DNA of 34,052 bases from positions 1 to 34,052 of the forward strand of contig JAAVDM010000022.1 in the NCBI GenBank assembly GCA_014801815.1, given 5' to 3'. The stretch is from Bacteroides sp. Its GTDB lineage: Bacteria > Bacteroidota > Bacteroidia > Bacteroidales > Muribaculaceae. A program made the translations under genes and the position numbers. The notes under the pieces were generated by a model. That model made no database searches and was not told the origin of the DNA. It saw only the letters and a program-made list of their open reading frames with translations. Positions 28,192-34,052 of this stretch are shown in pieces (position 1 is the first letter of the stretch; each line of letters opens with the position of its first letter).

Positions 28192-30258
28192 TTATCTGTT
28201 GTCTTTGGTTTCACGGTAATCCTGTATGCCGTCGACAACATCGACATTTACTTCTTTGCCACCTGAGAAATTCCATATAAGTGACAGACCAATATTCTGT
28301 ACAGGTGTGGTGTATTTATATGATATTTTATTCATACCGGATTGTCTGTCAAGTCTGCGGCGGTTCCCTGCGGGCGTAAATTCAACGGCTATCTGAAGAT
28401 TATTGTTAAAGAATGTCTTGTATATACGGCCTTCGATATTGTAAACGGCGTGATAGGTGCGGTCGAGAGTGCGGAAAGTAGGTTCAAAATTCAGATTGAG
28501 CATACTTCCCCAGTCTCCGGAAAATGAAAAGTTGTTGTTGAGAGCGAAGTATTCTTTGAAACGTGTGTTTCCGTAATGGGTATTGTCGATTGTGATATTT
28601 TCAGGTGTAATCTCAATACGTCCTGATAATTTGAATTTCCACCATCTGAGAGGTGCTTCTATCCATTCGGCTCCAAAGCCCCACACTCCCTGACCGGAAA
28701 TGTTAATAGGTTTCGTATAGAATACATCATGATTTTCGACACTTTGAAAAGTCTGCCAATATATTCTGTTATGTGAGTGTGCGTAGAGGGCTGTTATATT
28801 AATTTTATTTCTGAATAAAGATACTCCTGCCATAATCATATCGGCCGACTGCGCCTTCAGATCAGGATTGCCGACGGTGTAGTTATAGGAATCCTCCCAA
28901 TTTATCACGGACGATATTGCAGAATATGGAATATCGCTTAACGTATGCTTGTAATTAAGCATGAAGGCATGATTCATCTTTGCACCGAACGGCATCATTA
29001 TCTGTACGGTAGGATTTATGGCCCACTGTGTGTTGTCGGTTGTGACTTTAGCGTTTCTGTCCTCGTAACTTATCTTATTTAGCTGCCAGTTAAGACCTGC
29101 GCTGTAACGCAGTTTCCGGATAATACCTTGAGCTGAAGCGTACACAACGGGAGTGAGGCCTGAGGTTGCGGAGGGACTGGTGCTGATGTTAAAGCGATCG
29201 CTTTCAACCGAGATGACCGGAGTAAAAGCTGACGAAATCTTTTGAACGGAAGTACCGAATTTCCATGTTAAATTCCGGCTGTGCGGATAAAGAAAATCAG
29301 CTTTGAATTTCCATAGATTGAGGTTATTTTTGTTATGAGTCGCTCCGGCATTTTCAGCGGCGAGAGTGTAACTGGTGTGTTCATGGCCGTTACGGTTGAG
29401 GTAGTCGGCTATGAGTTCCATTACAGCGCCCTCGTGGTTGAGAGGCATACTGAATTGCAGCGTTCCTTCCTGAACGGTTGTGCTCGTCCGTTTATCTATT
29501 GCCGACATGATATTGCCGTCAGATGATAGTGAGAAGGGCTTTGAGGAGGTGGTGGCGATAAGGTAGCTTGCACCTAATTGTACACCTGAGTTAAATTGTT
29601 GTACAAGACTAAGACGGTTTCTGAAGTCGAATCCGTCTGAACGTGTGTTTTCAGTCAGAAATGTGTTTAATTCCGGACCGATGAGCCATTGTTCGGCAGT
29701 TTCCTGAAGTTTTGAGCCGCCAATATAAAAGTTGTCGTAGATACTTAGGTTTTTATAACGGTAATTAATTATCCCACTCAATCCTTCGTTACCGAAACCG
29801 CAGGAACGATACCAGTCGGCATCGGCCGTTACACTCCCGTAATATCCGCCTTCAGGGGGACGACGAAGAGTAATCAGTATCGACCCTCCGCTTAATGCTG
29901 CATTTTGGTCGGCGCCTGCAAGATACCTGACCTGTATCTTGTCAATCATTTCTCCGGGGAGATTGTCAAGTTCCGAAAGGTCGGAAAGTTTCACACCATC
30001 AATATAAATCTCGCTGACGGCAAGACCGTTAATTTTGAAAGTACCGTTCTCACGTGAGATATTGGGAAGAAAAGGAAGTACGTCGACTGCCATTTTCCCT
30101 CTGGCAATATCTGTGCCGCGCAGGTTGGTGGTATAGCCGTCTGCGCTGTTTGTAGTACGTGAAGCGACTGCCGTTACTTCCTGAAGCCGGCTCTCTTTTT
30201 GTGCTTGTGCCGACAGCATACCGTATGCTGAGATGAGGGCGAATAATAACTTTTTCAT
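28192..30258 (-). CDS. TonB-dependent-receptor-type outer-membrane beta-barrel protein
   Basis: The 688-aa protein has a signal peptide MKKLLFALISAYGMLSAQA (cleavage before QK, about residue 20). The plug-like domain (about 22-140) reads LQEVTAVASRTTNSADGYTTNL, VLPFLPNISRENGTFKINGLAVSEIYIDGVKLSD, IDKIQVRYLAGADQNAALSGGSILITL. Many barrel strands follow, ending IGLSLIWNFSGGKEVNVDVVD. As in the receptor at 10663-12834, the N-terminal carboxypeptidase-like domain is missing, but the two are not close copies. It is transcribed alone from a promoter about 28 bp upstream. The adjacent TPR-LuxR regulator may control it, though nothing in the sequence proves that. Ligand unknown. Confidence 0.87.
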   Translation of the reverse strand: MKKLLFALISAYGMLSAQAQKESRLQEVTAVASRTTNSADGYTTNLRGTDIARGKMAVDVLPFLPNISRENGTFKINGLAVSEIYIDGVKLSDLSELDNLPGEMIDKIQVRYLAGADQNAALSGGSILITLRRPPEGGYYGSVTADADWYRSCGFGNEGLSGIINYRYKNLSIYDNFYIGGSKLQETAEQWLIGPELNTFLTENTRSDGFDFRNRLSLVQQFNSGVQLGASYLIATTSSKPFSLSSDGNIMSAIDKRTSTTVQEGTLQFSMPLNHEGAVMELIADYLNRNGHEHTSYTLAAENAGATHNKNNLNLWKFKADFLYPHSRNLTWKFGTSVQKISSAFTPVISVESDRFNISTSPSATSGLTPVVYASAQGIIRKLRYSAGLNWQLNKISYEDRNAKVTTDNTQWAINPTVQIMMPFGAKMNHAFMLNYKHTLSDIPYSAISSVINWEDSYNYTVGNPDLKAQSADMIMAGVSLFRNKINITALYAHSHNRIYWQTFQSVENHDVFYTKPINISGQGVWGFGAEWIEAPLRWWKFKLSGRIEITPENITIDNTHYGNTRFKEYFALNNNFSFSGDWGSMLNLNFEPTFRTLDRTYHAVYNIEGRIYKTFFNNNLQIAVEFTPAGNRRRLDRQSGMNKISYKYTTPVQNIGLSLIWNFSGGKEVNVDVVDGIQDYRETKDNR

Positions 30259-30285
30259 ATCATCGATATTTGAAATTCAACACCG

Positions 30286-30293
30286 CAAAATTA
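30286..30293 (-). promoter_or_regulatory. Promoter -7 element of the second receptor gene
   Basis: CAAAATTA reads TAATTTTG leftward and is followed by C. It lies 27 bp upstream of the receptor ATG. Confidence 0.65.
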
Positions 30294-30434
30294 GGCTGAA
30301 AATACCGTTTCAGCCTACTTAAACAGTAATGAAATTATCTTAAATGATGATATGTAAAGTTTTGATAATCAGTAAAGATTATATTACAAAACTCTTAAAT
30401 GAACTGTTCGGCATCTTAAGCCCCGATATGGCTG

Positions 30435-32090
30435 TCAGCGGGCGGAGTCAAGAACCTCCATAAAGTCCTCTTTTGCCTGAAGTCCGAGCTTCTTTCTTAT
30501 GGCAGTCTTACTGACATAGATTGAATTTGATGACTGCTGTACAAGCACACTTATTTCTTTAGTGGAGAATCCGCCCTTAATCAGACAGAGTATCTGAATC
30601 TCTCTTTCTGAAAATAATCCGGGATATTTATTCAGAAGTTTTTCGTGAAAACCTTTGTACAGTTCATCTATGACCGGGTAAAGGTCTGACCATTTTACAA
30701 GACTGTCTATCGGTGTGTCGGAATTGCCGATATTGCTGATTTTACGTAGTGCATCTTGATTTTGTGCAGTCGGTGCTTCAGCGAACGCCTTGATAATGCC
30801 GAGCTGCTGCAGAAGAAGTCTTTTAAGTAAGCCCTGTTTCCTGTCGGTAGCAGGGTTAGCTGCCGATTTTAACAGTTCTTCCAATGTGTCAATACGTTCT
30901 TCAGCTTCCATAAGTCTGTTACGTCGCTTGCGTGATAAGAACCAGAAAAATATAATACCGATAGCACTCATAAATACGATAAGTATGATGACTATCCACA
31001 TTCTCTGGTGCCTGATAGTCAGTTCATAATTACTTCTGCTCAAATCGTATGCTGACTCCAAAGCGTCGTTGCGTTCCTGTTTCTTTGTTTCAAGGTCTTT
31101 ACTTACTTTCCTTAGTGACTGAGCTACGTTTGTGATTCTACTCAGAGAGAGTGCTCCGGTCTTCTTATAGTCTATTGTTATTTTGAGAAAATCGAGATAG
31201 GAGGCTGCCACAACATCTTTGTCTGTAATGTCAATACCGCTTTTATCAATAATTCCGAGATATTTTTCGGCTTTCTCAATATCCCCGGCGTTCATATTGA
31301 GATTCACCAAAGGGATATAAAATTCTATCAGTCTTGAAGCCGGAGCATTACCCATTCTTTGTATTATATCTTCAAGAATCGTAACTGCTTTGGCTGCTGT
31401 TTCTCTTCTCTCTCCGAGTGCGCCGGCGTAGTTCATACGCAGATATAGCCATTCGTCCGAACCTGCCGCCGGTGCGTACGGTAACGAAAAAAGCGAGTCG
31501 CAGTGTGCGACCGCCTCGGTGCTGCGCCCTAAGGAGATAAGAGGTATGATTTTCTTGATTTCAAAATCCAGTCGTTCTGTATCATTTTCGGCCAGTTTTA
31601 TCTGACGGTCTATTATCTCCAAAGATTTTTCAAAATCTTTGTCAGCAAATGAGAACCCAAGCAACTCCTGATTGAGCTGTCGGCGGATATTGACGGGCAT
31701 TTCAGATGAAAGTGATTCGATAAGATCAGATGCTTCAGTATTCCTGTCAAGAACACGTAAATGCATGGCTTGAGCTATTGAAGCCTCAATATATGATGTC
31801 GTATCACCGATAGACTTAAAGAAATCTATTGACTGAACAAGCATCGTGTCTGCAACGAGTGAACGACCCATATATAAGTTGGTGCGGGCGTGGCTAAGTC
31901 CGTAACGGGCTTTATCCGCTTCGTCGTCCAGCGAATTATAATCGATTTCCTTGAGAAGAATATACGCACTGTCGGGTTGCTCTTCAAGTATTTGTTGGAT
32001 GTTTGTCAGCTTATCCCGTGTAGTGTCGCCGCATGACTGTAGACTTATCAAAGCAATGATTCCCGTCAGGACAGGTATCATATACTTCAT
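30435..32090 (-). CDS. Membrane-tethered TPR regulator with C-terminal LuxR-type HTH
   Basis: The 551-aa protein starts at ATG 32090. An in-frame ATG at 32126 would add 12 residues in front of a perfectly good lipoprotein signal, MKYMIPVLTGIIALISLQSC (Cys20), so the inner start is preferred. Helical TPR-like repeats cover about 25-350 outside the cytoplasm. One TM follows at 364-385 (MWIVIILIVFMSAIGIIFFWFL), then a cytoplasmic coiled coil (about 388-410). The HTH at 493-545 reads FSEREIQILCLIKGGFSTKEISVLVQQSSNSIYVSKTAIRKKLG. This periplasmic-TPR/TM/HTH layout is common in Bacteroidota and allows direct signalling across the inner membrane. Target genes unknown; the neighbouring receptor is a candidate. 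Confidence 0.88.
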   Translation of the reverse strand: MKYMIPVLTGIIALISLQSCGDTTRDKLTNIQQILEEQPDSAYILLKEIDYNSLDDEADKARYGLSHARTNLYMGRSLVADTMLVQSIDFFKSIGDTTSYIEASIAQAMHLRVLDRNTEASDLIESLSSEMPVNIRRQLNQELLGFSFADKDFEKSLEIIDRQIKLAENDTERLDFEIKKIIPLISLGRSTEAVAHCDSLFSLPYAPAAGSDEWLYLRMNYAGALGERRETAAKAVTILEDIIQRMGNAPASRLIEFYIPLVNLNMNAGDIEKAEKYLGIIDKSGIDITDKDVVAASYLDFLKITIDYKKTGALSLSRITNVAQSLRKVSKDLETKKQERNDALESAYDLSRSNYELTIRHQRMWIVIILIVFMSAIGIIFFWFLSRKRRNRLMEAEERIDTLEELLKSAANPATDRKQGLLKRLLLQQLGIIKAFAEAPTAQNQDALRKISNIGNSDTPIDSLVKWSDLYPVIDELYKGFHEKLLNKYPGLFSEREIQILCLIKGGFSTKEISVLVQQSSNSIYVSKTAIRKKLGLQAKEDFMEVLDSAR

Positions 32091-32307
32091 ATAAAACCGA
32101 CCCTTCTGTAATATAATGTTACTCATTATTTCTGCTGATATTCAGTGTATACTATGGAGATTGGGTATTACAGTTGCAGACTCCGTAGTAATTTTTTCCA
32201 TAATATTCGTTTATGCAAAATATAATGTGTGAGACTGACCTCACAAGAAGAATTAAACTTTGGGTAAGTTATTGCTTAACTTATAATTATCATTTTATTC
32301 TGCGATA

Positions 32308-32315
32308 CAAAAGTA
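32308..32315 (-). promoter_or_regulatory. Candidate promoter -7 element of the TPR-LuxR gene
   Basis: CAAAAGTA reads TACTTTTG leftward. It lies 218 bp upstream of the preferred ATG, so the leader would be about 210 nt. Confidence 0.45.
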
Positions 32316-32361
32316 CAAAAAATAATCGGTGATAGGGTAGGTGAGTAGTAAAAAAGATATG

Positions 32362-32922
32362 TTACGGTTGAGTTGCTTCGGCCTTTCTCGCTATGTTGAC
32401 CATATTCCTTACAAACTCGGTTTTTGCTTCTGTATAGCCATCGCGGTTATGTCGGTATTCCGGTAATAAACTTAGTTTTAACTGTTCGTAATCTTTTGCG
32501 GTGTGCGGATGGGAAATAAGATAATCGCGGAAGTAAATTTCATCATTATCACCGGGTAAATGAAAATGAATATGAAATACTTTATCGGCGTATCCGGCGA
32601 CTGTGTAGCCTTTATTGAAGCTCATACGGTTGTCTGAAACAGACATACAGATATATCCGTTGGCTTCCATCATACTTCTCAGGTATACCCATTCTGTCTG
32701 CGGTGTAATCTCTACGAGAATATCGACAATGGGTTTAGCCTGAATGTCCGGTATAGCTGTGCTTCCGATATGGTTAATTATCGGTGCGTAATCTGATAAT
32801 AGACCTGATAGAAATTTTATCTCCTCTTCTGCATAGACTGACCATTCTCTTTTGTGCGGTGAAAGAACTATCGGAAACAGTTCCCATAATTCCTCTAATG
32901 ACATATCTTTCAGATTTTTCAT
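32362..32922 (-). CDS. GrpB-family (UPF0157) nucleotidyltransferase-like protein
   Basis: The 186-aa protein carries the nucleotidyltransferase signature INHIGSTAIPDIQAKPIVDILVEI (about 49-72), with the GS pair and the metal-binding Asp in VDILVE. It also has HIHFHLPGDNDEIYFRDYLISHP (about 116-138) and DYEQLKLSLLPEYRHNRDGYTEAKTEFVRNMV, all typical of GrpB proteins. The fold is that of small-molecule or tRNA nucleotidyltransferases; the substrate is unknown for the family. The N-terminus MKNLKDMSLEELWELFPIVLSPHKREW fits the family start. Probably single-gene. Confidence 0.88.
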   Translation of the reverse strand: MKNLKDMSLEELWELFPIVLSPHKREWSVYAEEEIKFLSGLLSDYAPIINHIGSTAIPDIQAKPIVDILVEITPQTEWVYLRSMMEANGYICMSVSDNRMSFNKGYTVAGYADKVFHIHFHLPGDNDEIYFRDYLISHPHTAKDYEQLKLSLLPEYRHNRDGYTEAKTEFVRNMVNIARKAEATQP

Positions 32923-33034
32923 TATTTTCTATCAGATACAGAATGATTGTTGGCTTATATATTTATTCTACCGAGAGCTCAGGCCGGTGCTTCTCCGAGC
33001 AAAGAGCTGATGTCGTTATATTCTTTCGGAAGTT

Positions 33035-33155
33035 GCTGTAAGCTCTGTCCGGTGTTTGCCGGCGTAAGATTTGATATTCCTCGTTTGTCATCACGTGGAA
33101 ATGCTCTGTCCGCATATCTCCGAGCGGAGAGATGATGTCGTCAGTATCATATTCG
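33035..33155. repeat. Decayed tandem copy of the 3' end of the adjacent GNAT gene
   Basis: With a period of 121 bp, the stretch starting GCTGTAAGCTCTGTCCGGTG repeats the sequence starting at 33156, including the last 25 or so codons of the GNAT gene. On the minus strand it still reads SPLGDMRTEHFHVMTNEEYQ against SPLGDVRTEHFHVMTNEEYQ in the gene. A third, internally deleted unit can be traced at about 32978-33034 (CTCCGAGC...GCTGTAAG). Copies differ at roughly one base in eight by eye. Confidence 0.75.
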
Positions 33156-33164
33156 GCTGTAAGC

Positions 33165-33719
33165 TCAGTCCGGTGTTTGTCGGCGTAAAGCTTGATATTC
33201 CTCGTTTGTCATTACGTGGAAATGTTCTGTCCGCACATCTCCGAGCGGGGAGATGATATCTTTATTTGTATGGTGGTATCTGAAACCACTTTTTTCACAG
33301 ACTCTTTTCGATTTGGAATTGCCATCATAATATCCGCACCAGACAGCCTTAAGACCCAGTTCATTAAAACTTCTTGAAAGCAAAGCCCTGACAGCTTCTG
33401 GAATTAACCCCTGTCCCCAATAAGGTTTTCCAATCCAGTAGCCTATCTCCGCTTCGTCTTGTCGCATCTCGGTAGAGTGTAGACCGTCAGACAGAATTAT
33501 CCCGCAACTGCCTACAACTTCTCCTGTCGCTTTCAGTATCACCGCATATACCTCAGGCGCAGCAAACACAGTCCGGATTATTTCCAGACTGTTCTCTACC
33601 GAAGTATGCACAGGCCACCCGGCAATCGGTCCCACGTCCGGATCGCTCGCATATTTATATAGTGCCTGCGCATCGTCTTCATACCATGGTCTGAGAATCA
33701 ATCGGTCTGTTTCTATCAT
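33165..33719 (-). CDS. RimJ/RimL-type GNAT N-acetyltransferase
   Basis: The 184-aa protein belongs to the Acetyltransf_3 (RimJ/RimL-like) branch. MIETDRLILRPWYEDDAQALYKYASDPDVGPIAGWPVHTSVENS is the typical start. Further segments are VVGSCGIIL, AEIGYWIGKPYWGQGLIPEAVRALL (acetyl-CoA loop GQGLIPEA), LKAVWCGYYDGNSKSKRVCEKSGFRY and a C-terminal HFHVMTNEEYQALRR. Substrate could be an N-terminus, an antibiotic or a small amine; the sequence does not decide. Its 3' end lies in a tandem-repeat zone: the last codons are duplicated downstream. The stop TGA replaces an AGA found in the neighbouring repeat unit, so repeat units differ in where the frame ends. Confidence 0.9.
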   Translation of the reverse strand: MIETDRLILRPWYEDDAQALYKYASDPDVGPIAGWPVHTSVENSLEIIRTVFAAPEVYAVILKATGEVVGSCGIILSDGLHSTEMRQDEAEIGYWIGKPYWGQGLIPEAVRALLSRSFNELGLKAVWCGYYDGNSKSKRVCEKSGFRYHHTNKDIISPLGDVRTEHFHVMTNEEYQALRRQTPD

Positions 33720-33772
33720 TATATCGTAATATCTGAGTTTTATTATTGGAGTAAGTATCTTATTTTATCCCG

Positions 33773-33780
33773 CAAAGATA
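33773..33780 (-). promoter_or_regulatory. Promoter -7 element of the RimJ/RimL-type gene
   Basis: CAAAGATA reads TATCTTTG leftward and is followed by C, 53 bp upstream of the ATG. Confidence 0.65.
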
Positions 33781-33917
33781 GTAAATATAATCGAAAATAT
33801 TTTGTCCTGCTTTTAATGAAGGAGTCTGAAACAATGGTTGGGTAAATTTTAATATAAAAAAATTAACATTCTAACAGGGAAGTGCTAAATGTTGCCAACA
33901 GCCTGAACACAAAACGG

Positions 33918-33984
33918 CGGGCAGCCGTATGAGTAAAAAAATAATAAAATAAAAATATAAAAATGAACCTCATACAGTTGCCCG
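33918..33984 (+). promoter_or_regulatory. Leader hairpin placing the start codon of the last gene in its loop
   Basis: The arms CGGGCAGCCGTATGAG (33918-33933) and CTCATACAGTTGCCCG (33969-33984) pair over 16 bp with one G-U and one C-A. The 35-nt loop is almost only A and T and contains the ATG at 33963. The right arm is codons 3-8 of the gene. It could control translation initiation or mark a regulator-binding RNA. Confidence 0.55.
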
Positions 33985-34052
33985 TCAAATTTGAAGAGGC
34001 CGTCTCGTCGGTCCTCAAAGATATAACGCCTGAGATGAAGAACAGTTTCAGC
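33963..34052 (+). CDS. Unidentified protein, N-terminal 30 codons (truncated by window edge)
   Basis: ATG at 33963 opens a frame without stop to the window end: MNLIQLPVKFEEAVSSVLKD continuing ITPEMKNSFS. It has no signal peptide or membrane segment in this part and reads like an amphipathic helical start. It is preceded by an A-rich stretch typical of Bacteroidales ribosome landing sites and by the hairpin at 33918-33984. I cannot name the family from 30 residues. Confidence 0.6.
   Translation, partial: MNLIQLPVKFEEAVSSVLKDITPEMKNSFS

Overview
The window looks like chromosomal DNA of a gut-type Bacteroidales. A Muribaculaceae-like host is an inference; the order is better supported. The evidence is a Bacteroidota-type (subtype iii) type VI secretion system with TssD/Hcp proteins, two TonB-dependent-receptor-type outer-membrane proteins, a TPR/LuxR membrane-tethered regulator, a YxxRH tyrosine recombinase, and promoters that repeatedly match the Bacteroidales -7 element TAnnTTTG rather than sigma-70 boxes. 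I saw no tRNA, rRNA or CRISPR array.

Positions 1-6081 (all minus strand) are the start of a T6SS operon: a NusG/UpxY-like antiterminator, then tssH (ClpV), tssB, tssC, two hcp/tssD genes and the first 86 codons of vgrG, which runs off the left edge. Positions 6112-6311 carry what I think is the main discovery of the window. A 166-bp segment is bounded by 17-bp perfect inverted repeats. It contains good Bacteroidales promoter elements that all point AWAY from the T6SS, and it lies beside a tyrosine recombinase gene (6443-7684). This has the architecture of a phase-variable invertible promoter, captured in the OFF orientation, for an entire T6SS operon headed by its own antiterminator. A 35-bp perfect hairpin next to the switch would insulate it from the recombinase gene.

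Positions 7869-10560 hold an HU protein, an atypical sigma-like protein, a small coupled ORF, a Sir2 deacylase with a nonsense codon near its end, and a gene scrap. Positions 10663-15699 are a self-contained signalling locus. A lipoprotein and an outer-membrane receptor (overlapping ATGA) diverge from a histidine kinase/OmpR-type regulator pair. Between them are three helically phased TAGTCTTAG direct repeats, the probable operator.

Positions 15734-18679 contain a flavodoxin-like reductase and an HxlR regulator, each broken by an apparent one-base deletion, on either side of an ompA-type gene. Positions 18882-20620 are a hipBA toxin-antitoxin operon preceded by an unreported 50-codon ORF. The remainder is mostly single-gene cargo: a cupin, three GNAT acetyltransferases, a P-loop kinase-like protein, a DUF3667-type membrane protein, an esterase with a CBM20-like tail, a Bcr/CflA MFS exporter, a second outer-membrane receptor, a TPR-LuxR regulator and a GrpB-family protein.

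The intergenic DNA is unusually structured. A 195-bp MITE-like foldback element occurs twice full length, once internally deleted and once as an end fragment, and its end motif recurs in the T6SS switch. There are several long, nearly loop-free perfect hairpins, and the 3' end of a GNAT gene is tandemly duplicated and decaying downstream of the gene.
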